A stretch of 64,000 bases of DNA from positions 2,728,001 through 2,792,000 of the forward strand of contig NZ_AP028032.1 in the NCBI RefSeq assembly GCF_030296935.1, given 5' to 3'. Both the position numbers and the translations under genes were made by a program. Below the pieces are notes generated by a model, which saw only the letters and a program-made list of their open reading frames with translations, was not told the DNA's origin and did not search any database. The DNA is from Coprobacter fastidiosus. Lineage in GTDB: Bacteria; Bacteroidota; Bacteroidia; Bacteroidales; Coprobacteraceae. Of this stretch, positions 18,864 to 26,827 are shown piece after piece; position 1 is the stretch's first letter; every line of letters starts with the position of its first letter.

Positions 18864-18980
18864 ATGAAAGGTTGTCTTGTTGGAATTTTATTTATCATTT
18901 TGTTATTTTTCGGTCCAATTGGTTGGGTGTGTGCCGCAGTATTAGGAATAATACTGCTTACTTTTTTGTCGAAAAAGTAA
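18864..18980 (+). CDS. 38-residue single-TM (or hairpin) membrane peptide
   Basis: A small ORF encoding MKGCLVGILFIILLFFGP, then IGWVCAAVLGIILLTFLSKK and a stop. It is almost wholly hydrophobic, with a charged start and a KK end, and Gly-Pro in the centre that could turn a two-pass hairpin. It follows the structured RNA on the same predicted transcript and is followed by an intrinsic terminator, which supports a real transcription unit. No function can be given; small stress-induced membrane peptides and toxin peptides of type I systems have this look. Confidence 0.6.
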   Translation: MKGCLVGILFIILLFFGPIGWVCAAVLGIILLTFLSKK

Positions 18981-18999
18981 TGAATACGAAATTGTGAAG

Positions 19000-19039
19000 A
19001 CGGGAGTACTGCCAAGATGCGGTTTCCCGTTTTTTTTTT
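19000..19039 (+). terminator. terminator of the small-peptide transcript
   Basis: ACGGGA (19000-19005) pairs with TTCCCGT (19023-19029) with partial inner pairing, followed by about ten Ts to 19039. Confidence 0.8.
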
Positions 19040-19098
19040 GATATGAAGAATGTTATATAAAAGATTAGGCCGGCAGTTTCTGTTTTCGATAAATTTCT

Positions 19099-19106
19099 TA
19101 TTTTTG
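19099..19106 (+). promoter_or_regulatory. promoter -7 element of the MscS-family gene
   Basis: TATTTTTG, an exact TAnnTTTG match 22 bases before the start codon, which implies a very short leader. Confidence 0.5.
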
Positions 19107-19128
19107 TTTCGTTGCAAATAAATGTGGA

Positions 19129-20352
19129 ATGTTGTTAGAAGCAGAAAATATATTGTATTGGATATCGGGCTGGTTTGATAATACGTCGTTAAGCCCAGCT
19201 CGTTCTTTGTTTTTTTCCCGGGTTATCATACTCGTTGCGATTTTATTGTTGGCAGTAATTGCCGATTATATCTGTCGCTATTTTATAAATAGTGTGGTGC
19301 ATCGGATTGTGAAAAGTACGAAAGCTGAGTGGGACGATATGCTGTTTGACCGGAAATTGCTCAATAAACTTGCATTGACCGTGCCGGCCGTAATGATTTA
19401 TTTTTTAATACCTCTGGCTTTTCCCGAGCAACCGGTCGCTTTATCATGGGTACTGAAACTTTGTATTGTTTATATCATTGCGGTCGTTCTGCGTTTTTTC
19501 AATTCATTTCTTAATATTCTGCTTGAGTTGACCAACCGGAAGGAAAAACTGCGAGACCGACCTGTAAAAGGCCTGTTCCAAACTTTACAGGTTTTATTGT
19601 TTTTTGTCGGTACAATATTTATTATCAGTATAATCATAGACAAATCACCGTTATCTTTATTCGCCGGGTTAGGGGCTTCTGCCGCAATTCTTATGTTAGT
19701 GTTTAAAGATACGATCATGGGATTCGTTTCGGGAATACAGTTGTCTGCAAATGATATGTTGCGCCCCGGAGACTGGATTACCGTTCCGAAACATGGGGCG
19801 AACGGAAGAGTGATCGAGGTCACTTTAAATACTGTAAAAATCAGAAATTTCGATAATACGATCGTTACCGTTCCTCCGTATGCATTGGTGAGTGATTCTT
19901 TTCAGAACTGGAGAGGAATGGAGGAGTCGGGAGGGCGTCGCATAAAGCGTGCGGTACATATCGACATGAACAGTGTGAAATTTTGTACTCCCGAAATGTT
20001 AGAGCGTTTTTGTTGTTTAGACGGTGTTCGCGAATGTGTCGATTATAAAAAAGAACTTTCGCCTCAGAGCCGTTTGACCAATATCGGACTGTTCCGGGCT
20101 TACCTCGATCGTTATATCCGGGCATTACCCGAGTGCAATGAGGACCTGACGATTCTTGTCCGTTATCTTGAAGCAACGGATAAAGGAATGCCTTTGGAGA
20201 TCTATTTTTTCACAAAAAGAAAAGAATGGCCGTTGTACGAAGCATTGCAGGCGGATGTTTTGGATCATATTATGGCTGTTCTACCAGAGTTCGACTTAAG
20301 AGTATTTCAGAGTCCTTCCGGCGCTGATTTTCGTTTTTTGTCAAGCAGATGA
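19129..20352 (+). CDS. MscS-family mechanosensitive channel
   Basis: 407 residues. Four to five hydrophobic segments in the N-terminal half are followed by the MscS pore and beta domain: FAGLGASAAILMLVFKDT (the Gly/Ala-rich pore helix), IMGFVSGIQLSANDMLRPGD, VPKHGANGRVIEVTLNTV and IVTVPPYALVSDSFQNW. It opens under membrane tension to release solutes during hypo-osmotic shock. Length is typical of the YbdG-like, non-minimal MscS group. Own promoter; the next gene starts 111 bases later. Confidence 0.93.
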   Translation: MLLEAENILYWISGWFDNTSLSPARSLFFSRVIILVAILLLAVIADYICRYFINSVVHRIVKSTKAEWDDMLFDRKLLNKLALTVPAVMIYFLIPLAFPEQPVALSWVLKLCIVYIIAVVLRFFNSFLNILLELTNRKEKLRDRPVKGLFQTLQVLLFFVGTIFIISIIIDKSPLSLFAGLGASAAILMLVFKDTIMGFVSGIQLSANDMLRPGDWITVPKHGANGRVIEVTLNTVKIRNFDNTIVTVPPYALVSDSFQNWRGMEESGGRRIKRAVHIDMNSVKFCTPEMLERFCCLDGVRECVDYKKELSPQSRLTNIGLFRAYLDRYIRALPECNEDLTILVRYLEATDKGMPLEIYFFTKRKEWPLYEALQADVLDHIMAVLPEFDLRVFQSPSGADFRFLSSR

Positions 20353-20463
20353 AAGTTCTGTTCTAATAAAATATAAAAAATAAACACGGGAGAAGTCGTC
20401 TCGTGAAAATGTCGTATTTTTACCCGTTGAAGACAGTATTGTATTACTTGTCGGGTTAAGATT

Positions 20464-21678
20464 ATGGATATTAAGAAGATACTCGCATTTTTATTTTTTT
20501 TATGTTCGCTGGCAACAGGATATTCTTCCGTAAACGATTCCTTAAAAATCAGTTTGATAACCTGTTCTCCGGGATCTCAAGTATATGAGCTGTTCGGGCA
20601 TACGGGATTGCGTGTGCAAGATGTATCACGAAATGTAGATGTCGTTTTTCATTATGGCGTGTTCAGTTTCAATACCCCGCATTTTATCTATCGTTTTACT
20701 AAAGGAGAGACCGATTATAGTATAGGGCTTGCCGATTTCAGGGATTTTGTCTATAACTATGCTGTACGGGGAAGTAAAGTTTCAGAACTTCCTTTAGAGC
20801 TGACGGCAGAAGAGAGTAAGCGCGTATTTCAGGCTTTGATTATTAATAATATGCCCGATAATCGTATATATCGGTATAACTTTCTGTATGATAATTGCGC
20901 CACTCGTCCTCGTAATGTGATAACGGAAAATTTATCGGGGCAGATACAGTATAAAGATCCGGACGAAAAAGTGACATTCCGTGAGATGATTCACGATTGC
21001 ACGCATAATTATCCGTGGCTTACTTTCGGAATAGATCTGGCTTTGGGAGCACCCCTCGACCGGACGATTAGTTATGAAGAACAGATGTTTCTTCCGGATG
21101 TGCTTATGGGTGCATTTGAAGATGCCCGTGTCGTAAAAGGCGACTCGGTGCGCTATTTGTCCGGAGAGCCGGTTTTATTGCTCGCCGCAGATACTATGCG
21201 TATGACGTCTGCAACTGTTCGACCGACCGGTATATCTCCTTTATTTGCTGCATCTTTGCTGTTGTCGGTGGTAGTTATAATTTCTGTCGTAGAAATTATA
21301 AAACGTCGTCATTACCGTATTGTAGATACGGTTTTGTTTTCGATCTACGGGTTGGTAGGGTGTCTATTGTTCTTCTTGATGTTTATATCTACCCATCCGG
21401 CTACCTATCCGAATTATTCGGGATTCTGGGCTAATCCTTTTTTATTGATATTACCTGCAATCATTTGGGTAAAATCTATGAAAAAGGTCGTCTGTTATTA
21501 TCATTTTATTAACTTTGCGGTGCTTTTCTGTTTATTGGCAAGTTGGTATTGGTTGCCTCAACAGATGAATATTGCATTCTTGCCTTTAGTGTTGGTATTG
21601 GCCGTTAGGTCTGTGACCTATATATGGGTGAATCGCAGGAAGGAAAAGATTGCAGAAAAAGAAATTATAGAAAAATGA
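20464..21678 (+). CDS. Lnb/DUF4105-type membrane protein (possible lipoprotein N-acyltransferase)
   Basis: 404 residues: signal peptide (MDIKKILAFLFFLCSLATGY), a periplasmic domain (about 25-240) and a C-terminal membrane domain with about five hydrophobic segments. The periplasmic part has LITCSPGSQVYELFGHTGLR, RFTKGETDYSIGLADF and NFLYDNCATRPRN, the Cys and His pattern of DUF4105, a family renamed for the Bacteroides lipoprotein N-acyltransferase Lnb. If so it adds the third acyl chain to lipoproteins at the inner membrane. The link to Lnb activity is from family knowledge, not shown here. Its stop overlaps the next start (ATGA). Confidence 0.75.
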   Translation: MDIKKILAFLFFLCSLATGYSSVNDSLKISLITCSPGSQVYELFGHTGLRVQDVSRNVDVVFHYGVFSFNTPHFIYRFTKGETDYSIGLADFRDFVYNYAVRGSKVSELPLELTAEESKRVFQALIINNMPDNRIYRYNFLYDNCATRPRNVITENLSGQIQYKDPDEKVTFREMIHDCTHNYPWLTFGIDLALGAPLDRTISYEEQMFLPDVLMGAFEDARVVKGDSVRYLSGEPVLLLAADTMRMTSATVRPTGISPLFAASLLLSVVVIISVVEIIKRRHYRIVDTVLFSIYGLVGCLLFFLMFISTHPATYPNYSGFWANPFLLILPAIIWVKSMKKVVCYYHFINFAVLFCLLASWYWLPQQMNIAFLPLVLVLAVRSVTYIWVNRRKEKIAEKEIIEK

Positions 21679-23255
21679 ATAAAGTTATAGCATCCTTGAT
21701 TTTAGTATTGATGACCGCGCCTTTGGGGGCTCAGGTTCCGGCCGATGTGCCTAAGTTGGTTGTCGGTATTACTATAGATCAGTTGCGTACCGATTATTTG
21801 CAGATGATGCGGCATGTGTTCGGGGATAAAGGCTTCAAGCGTTTGATGGACGAGGGCTTGCTATATGATCAAGTTACATTCGATTTCCCGAATATCGATC
21901 GTTCTTCTGCAACGGCATCTATTTATACGGGAACGTACCCGGCTTATAATGGAATTGTGGCCAATACATTATATAATGTTGGGGAGGATAGGGTGGAATC
22001 TATCTTGTATGATCCTGCTAAAATGGGAAATTATACGAATGAAACGGTTTCTCCTAAGAATTTGTTGACCTCGACGATTTGTGATGAGTTGAAAATCGCG
22101 ACAGAAGGTGTCTCTCGTGTTTTTTCCGTCGCACCGACTTTCGAACAGGCGATACTGAGCGGAGGACATGCTGCAAACGCCGTATTCTGGATTGATAATG
22201 ACAACGGGAAATGGGCATCTTCTACGCATTACAAAGATATTCCGGCTTATATCGACCAATATAATATAGAATCGGGACTCGACCGCCGTATAGATACGAT
22301 TGTCTGGCAACCATTGCGTTCGGCAACGGATTATACAGGCTTGTCTTATCTGAGTAGCGACTATATGTTTAAGCATATATTCGATAAAGGAAAGCATAAG
22401 AAATACGATTACTTTAAGACCAGCGGTTTGGTGAATGAAGAGGTAAACCGGGTCGTGGAGGCTTTTCTTACTAAAGGCGAGTTGGGGAAACAAATGTATC
22501 CCGATATGTTGAATATCGGGTATTCTGCTGCCAATTACCAAGGAAAAAGCATTCAGGAGTATAGTCTTGAAATTCAAGATACTTATTTGCGCCTTGATCA
22601 GGAAATCGCTCGTTTGTTGGAGATGATCGACAAGAATGTCGGATTGAAGAATACGGTGATTTTCCTGACCTCTACCGGATATTTTAACGGAGAGGCGAAA
22701 GAGGTGGGGATATATGAAATTCCTGCAGGAGAGTTTTATCCTGAGCGGGCTACCTCTTTACTCAATATGTATTTGATGGCGGTTTACGGACAGGAGAAAT
22801 GGGTACTCGGTTATCATGACCGTCAGATATTTTTGAATCGGAAACTGATTTCGGATAAAGAAATGAGTTTGAAAGATGTTCAGCTCAAAGCTGCTGAATT
22901 TCTTGTTCAAATGACAGGGATACAGGATGTGACGACATCGTTCCAGATGTTGCACGGAAATTGGAATAACCGGATCGATGCTATTCGTCGGGGGTATCAT
23001 CGTAAATTATCCGGAGATCTTCTTCTCGAGGTTCAGCCCGGTTGGGAAATCGTATATGAAAATACGGATAATCCACGTGAATATGTTCGGGAGAATGCGA
23101 TTCCAGCTCCACTTATTTTCTTTGGTAAAGACATAAAACCTCAGCATATCGCCCGGCCTGTTCGGGTTACAATGATCGCACCTACGGTTTCACGTATTTT
23201 GCGGATACGTTCTCCGAATGCCGCATCTCAACCGGCGCTTCCCGAAATCCGGTAA
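21675..23255 (+). CDS. alkaline-phosphatase-superfamily protein with degenerate active site
   Basis: 526 residues from ATG 21675, with a signal peptide (MNKVIASLILVLMTAPLGAQ). The fold is that of PafA/phosphodiesterase-type enzymes: LVVGITIDQLRTDYLQMM (first metal Asp kept) and ASIYTGTYPAYNGIVAN. By eye the nucleophile segment (normally T-x-PGHATIYTG) reads DRSSATASIYTG. The DxxGH ligand pair is replaced by AANYQGK, the second DH pair by TSTGYF, and the late H ligand region lacks His. It therefore looks like a non-catalytic relative kept for binding or structure. Translationally coupled to the Lnb-like gene, next to secA, so an envelope-biogenesis role is plausible. Confidence 0.82.
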   Translation: MNKVIASLILVLMTAPLGAQVPADVPKLVVGITIDQLRTDYLQMMRHVFGDKGFKRLMDEGLLYDQVTFDFPNIDRSSATASIYTGTYPAYNGIVANTLYNVGEDRVESILYDPAKMGNYTNETVSPKNLLTSTICDELKIATEGVSRVFSVAPTFEQAILSGGHAANAVFWIDNDNGKWASSTHYKDIPAYIDQYNIESGLDRRIDTIVWQPLRSATDYTGLSYLSSDYMFKHIFDKGKHKKYDYFKTSGLVNEEVNRVVEAFLTKGELGKQMYPDMLNIGYSAANYQGKSIQEYSLEIQDTYLRLDQEIARLLEMIDKNVGLKNTVIFLTSTGYFNGEAKEVGIYEIPAGEFYPERATSLLNMYLMAVYGQEKWVLGYHDRQIFLNRKLISDKEMSLKDVQLKAAEFLVQMTGIQDVTTSFQMLHGNWNNRIDAIRRGYHRKLSGDLLLEVQPGWEIVYENTDNPREYVRENAIPAPLIFFGKDIKPQHIARPVRVTMIAPTVSRILRIRSPNAASQPALPEIR

Positions 23256-23372
23256 AATGAGAAAGTCGTTTCGGTGAAATAAATCGGATAGAATCCATGT
23301 GAAATTCTGAATTGTTCCGATATTGAATTTATCGAATCTTTTCCGGACTTTTTGTTTTCGGGTTATTTACAT

Positions 23373-23380
23373 TACATTTG
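23373..23380 (+). promoter_or_regulatory. promoter -7 element of secA
   Basis: TACATTTG, an exact TAnnTTTG match about 73 bases before the secA start. Confidence 0.5.
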
Positions 23381-23452
23381 TAACCGTTCTCCAAGTATTT
23401 TCTTGAGAAATGTTTTTATTCATTCAGCAAAAAATAAAATAATATATAATCT

Positions 23453-25825
23453 ATGGGATTTAATGATTTTTTAAAAAGTCTCTTCGGAAATAAATCGCAA
23501 CGTGATTTAAAAGAGATACTCCCCTATGTAAACAAGGTCAAAGAGGCATATCCGGCTATCGAAAAGCTAAGCGAAGATGAGCTGAGAGCCCGTATCGATG
23601 ATGTTAAAAAACGGGTGCAGGACGCTGTCGCTCCTGAGAAAAACCGTATCGCGGAGTTAAGAGCTTCGGTAGAAGAACAAGATTACGAAAAACGTGAAGC
23701 CATTTGGGAAGAAATAGACAAGATCGAGAAAACGATTCTTGAAAAATATGAGAAAGTTCTTGATGAGGTATTGCCCGAGGTATTTGCGGTAGTAAAAGAT
23801 ACTGCCCGTCGTTTTGCTCAAAATGAAACGATCACCGTGACTGCTACACCGTTTGACCGGGAATTGGCATTGACTCATGATTTTGTACATATCGAAGGAG
23901 ATAAAGCCATCTATCAGAATCACTGGGTAGCCGGAGGCAATGAGGTGACATGGGACATGATTCATTATGATGTCCAGTTGTTCGGCGGTGTCGTTTTGCA
24001 CAAGGGCAAAATTGCCGAAATGGCGACAGGTGAAGGAAAAACTCTTGTCGCGACTTTGCCTGTATTTTTGAATGCTCTTACCGGGAATGGCGTGCATGTG
24101 GTAACCGTGAATGATTATCTTGCCAAACGTGACTCGGAATGGATGGGCCCGTTATATATGTTTCATGGTTTGTCTGTCGATTGTATCGACAAGCACCAGC
24201 CCAATTCTGAAGAACGACGCAAAGCGTATAATGCGGATATTACTTTCGGAACTAATAATGAGTTCGGTTTCGATTATCTGCGTGATAATATGTCGACATC
24301 TCCCGAGGATCTTGTACAGCGTAAACATAACTATGCGATTGTCGATGAGGTGGACTCCGTATTGATAGATGATGCCCGTACGCCGTTGATTATTTCAGGT
24401 CCTGTACCGAAAGGTGATGATCAACTTTTCGAGGAGTTTTGTCCGAAAGTAGAAGCTTTGTATAAAGCACAGAGGGCTTATACGACCAAGCTGCTTGCTG
24501 AAGCTCGTACTAAAATAGCTTCGAGCGATAAGGAGGTGCGTAAAGAGGGTGCTTTGTTGTTATACAGGTCGTTTAAGGGGCTTCCTAAGAACTCTGCATT
24601 GATTAAATATCTCAGTGAACCCGGTGTAAAAGCGTTGATGCTCGAGACAGAAGAGTATTATATGCAGGAAAACAACCGTAATATGCCGATTGTTACCGAC
24701 CCGCTGCTTTTCGTAATCGATGAAAAAAATAACAGTGTGGAGCTGACCGATAAGGGTCTGGACATGATTACCGGAAATTCCGATGATCCGCAATTCTTCG
24801 TATTGCCCGATATCGGTGCTCAACTCTCCGAGCTGGAAAATATGGGACTGTCCGATGAGGAAAAACAGGCGAAGAAAGATACCCTGATGCAGGATTATGC
24901 GATCAAGGCAGAACGGGTGCATACCGTGAACCAGCTTTTAAAGGCTTATGCCTTGTTTGAAAGGGACGATGAATATGTCGTTATCGATAATAAAGTAAAA
25001 ATCGTCGACGAGCAGACCGGACGTATTATGGAAGGCCGTCGTTATTCGGACGGATTGCATCAGGCTATCGAAGCGAAAGAGCATGTCAAAGTCGAGGCTG
25101 CGACACAGACTTTTGCAACGATTACTTTACAGAATTATTTCCGTATGTATCATAAGTTGGCGGGAATGACCGGTACTGCCGAGACCGAGGCAGGGGAGTT
25201 CTGGGATATTTATAAACTTGATGTCGTTACGATTCCTACAAACAAACCTGTTGCCCGTATCGATATGAACGACCGGGTGTATAAGACCAAACGGGAAAAA
25301 TATACGGCGGTAATCGATGAAATACAAAAATTGGTCGAGGCTGGCCGTCCGGTACTTGTGGGTACGACTTCTGTTGAAATTTCAGAATTGCTCAGTAAGA
25401 TGCTTACCATGCGTAAGATCAAACACAACGTATTGAATGCCAAGTTACATCAGAAAGAAGCGGATATTGTTGCTCAGGCAGGTCAGAGCGGAACGGTGAC
25501 TATTGCTACCAATATGGCCGGTCGAGGTACTGATATCAAGCTTTCTCCTGAGGTTCGTGCTGCCGGTGGGTTGGCCATTATCGGTACTGAACGTCATGAG
25601 TCTCGTCGTGTGGACCGTCAGTTGAGAGGTCGTGCCGGACGTCAGGGTGATCCGGGATCTTCGGTATTTTATGTATCTCTCGAAGATAATTTGATGCGTC
25701 TGTTCAGTTCAGAACGTATTGCTAAAGTTATGGACCGTTTGGGCTTTGAAGAAGGAGAGATGATCGAACATGAACATGATTTCCAAATCAATCGAACGTG
25801 CTCAGCGGAAGGTAGAAGAGAATAA
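23453..25825 (+). CDS. secA: SecA preprotein translocase ATPase, N-terminal three-quarters (frameshifted)
   Basis: The first 790-codon frame of secA. SecA is the essential motor that pushes preproteins through SecYEG. It begins [20 protein letters not shown]; nucleotide-binding domain 1 has [14 protein letters not shown] (Walker A) and [16 protein letters not shown]; domain 2 has [16 protein letters not shown] and [21 protein letters not shown] Bacteroidota-type insertion (about 320-470) is present. SecA-like sequence ends at residue 773 (GEMIEH); the rest ([10 protein letters not shown]...) is out of frame. Homologues read [14 protein letters not shown], so one extra A at 25773-25774 explains the break. 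With one base removed the protein would be about 1,097 residues, the usual length. Confidence 0.93.
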   Translation: MGFNDFLKSLFGNKSQRDLKEILPYVNKVKEAYPAIEKLSEDELRARIDDVKKRVQDAVAPEKNRIAELRASVEEQDYEKREAIWEEIDKIEKTILEKYEKVLDEVLPEVFAVVKDTARRFAQNETITVTATPFDRELALTHDFVHIEGDKAIYQNHWVAGGNEVTWDMIHYDVQLFGGVVLHKGKIAEMATGEGKTLVATLPVFLNALTGNGVHVVTVNDYLAKRDSEWMGPLYMFHGLSVDCIDKHQPNSEERRKAYNADITFGTNNEFGFDYLRDNMSTSPEDLVQRKHNYAIVDEVDSVLIDDARTPLIISGPVPKGDDQLFEEFCPKVEALYKAQRAYTTKLLAEARTKIASSDKEVRKEGALLLYRSFKGLPKNSALIKYLSEPGVKALMLETEEYYMQENNRNMPIVTDPLLFVIDEKNNSVELTDKGLDMITGNSDDPQFFVLPDIGAQLSELENMGLSDEEKQAKKDTLMQDYAIKAERVHTVNQLLKAYALFERDDEYVVIDNKVKIVDEQTGRIMEGRRYSDGLHQAIEAKEHVKVEAATQTFATITLQNYFRMYHKLAGMTGTAETEAGEFWDIYKLDVVTIPTNKPVARIDMNDRVYKTKREKYTAVIDEIQKLVEAGRPVLVGTTSVEISELLSKMLTMRKIKHNVLNAKLHQKEADIVAQAGQSGTVTIATNMAGRGTDIKLSPEVRAAGGLAIIGTERHESRRVDRQLRGRAGRQGDPGSSVFYVSLEDNLMRLFSSERIAKVMDRLGFEEGEMIEHEHDFQINRTCSAEGRRE

Positions 25826-26750
25826 CTTCGGTATTCGTAAGCGTTTATTGGAATATGATGATGTGATGAATGCACAACGTGAGGTAATATATACCAAACG
25901 TCATCATGCTCTTTTAGGAGAACGTATCGGCATCGATATTGTGAATATGATGTATGATGCCGTACAGGCTATGATCGAATCTCATTCTCAAAATTCGGAT
26001 TACGATGCGCTTAAAGAGGATGTGTTCAAGACGTTTGCCATTGAAATACCTTTCGATAAAACGGCAATGCGAAGTGAAAAGAACGAGCGATTGGTAGATA
26101 TGCTGTATGATGCGGTCATCGCTGCGTTCAAGCGTAAAACGGATAATATGGTGGCTGTTGCCAATCCGGTGATTAAGCAGGTTTATGAAAATCAGGGTGA
26201 CCGGTATGAGAATATAATGATACCGATTACAGACGGAAAACGAATGTATAATATTTCTTGTAATTTGAAAGAGGCATACGAATCGGAGTCGAAAGCAATC
26301 AATAAAGCATTCCAGAAAGCCATATTGTTATATACGATAGATGAGGCATGGAAAGAACATTTGCGCGATCTCGATCAATTGCGTCAATCGGTACAGAACG
26401 CAAGTTATGAGCAAAAAGATCCGTTATTGATCTTCAAATTGGAGTCTTTCGGTATGTTTAAAGATATGATCGATACGATCAACCGAAAAACAGTAGCTAT
26501 TCTGATGAGAGGCCAGATTCCTGTACGAGAGCCGGAACAGGTGCGTGAAGCTGCTCCTGAAGTGCGTCAGGATTACAGCAAATACCGTACACAAAAAGAT
26601 CAGGTGGGAGGCAGTTCCTCGGCAGCTTCTGCACAGCAAGCCCCGCAAAGACCCGAACCGATCAAAGTCGGGCCTAAGGTAGGACGTAATGACCCTTGTC
26701 CTTGCGGAAGCGGTAAGAAATATAAGAACTGCCACGGGAAAGAAGCATAA
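25770..26750 (+). CDS. secA: SecA, C-terminal part (+1 frame)
   Basis: 326 residues as an independent frame. From the third codon it is canonical Sec[41 protein letters not shown], the helical scaffold and wing, and the C-terminal zinc finger [19 protein letters not shown] that binds SecB and phospholipid. The frame is intact to its normal stop. The ATG at 25770 is fortuitous; no ribosome site is needed if the frameshift is an assembly error. Because secA is essential, an error or a strain-specific lesion with a second copy is more likely than a real split gene. Confidence 0.92.
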   Translation: MNMISKSIERAQRKVEENNFGIRKRLLEYDDVMNAQREVIYTKRHHALLGERIGIDIVNMMYDAVQAMIESHSQNSDYDALKEDVFKTFAIEIPFDKTAMRSEKNERLVDMLYDAVIAAFKRKTDNMVAVANPVIKQVYENQGDRYENIMIPITDGKRMYNISCNLKEAYESESKAINKAFQKAILLYTIDEAWKEHLRDLDQLRQSVQNASYEQKDPLLIFKLESFGMFKDMIDTINRKTVAILMRGQIPVREPEQVREAAPEVRQDYSKYRTQKDQVGGSSSAASAQQAPQRPEPIKVGPKVGRNDPCPCGSGKKYKNCHGKEA

Positions 26751-26770
26751 GCTATTGCTTTAATATAAAT

Positions 26771-26811
26771 GACAAAACGGGAAAGGTGATTTACAATCTT
26801 TCCCGTTTGTC
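26771..26811. terminator. bidirectional terminator between secA and phage locus 2
   Basis: GACAAAACGGGAAAG (26771-26785) pairs with CTTTCCCGTTTGTC (26798-26811), one base bulged. It lies between convergent secA and the 788-residue phage-type gene and marks the left edge of locus 2. Confidence 0.85.
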
Positions 26812-26827
26812 ATTATGAAGGTTGCGG

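Noticed and set aside
18710-18997. 95-codon ORF across the structured RNA
   Set aside because: It ignores the helices, the better small ORF at 18864 and the terminator; composition is mixed and unlike a protein.
21969-22577. 202-codon minus-strand ORF
   Set aside because: Lies wholly inside the phosphatase-like gene on the opposite strand and shows no domain character.
25766-25780. Programmed frameshift in secA
   Set aside because: No slippery heptamer, stimulator hairpin or known precedent for secA; a one-base error or lesion explains the data better.
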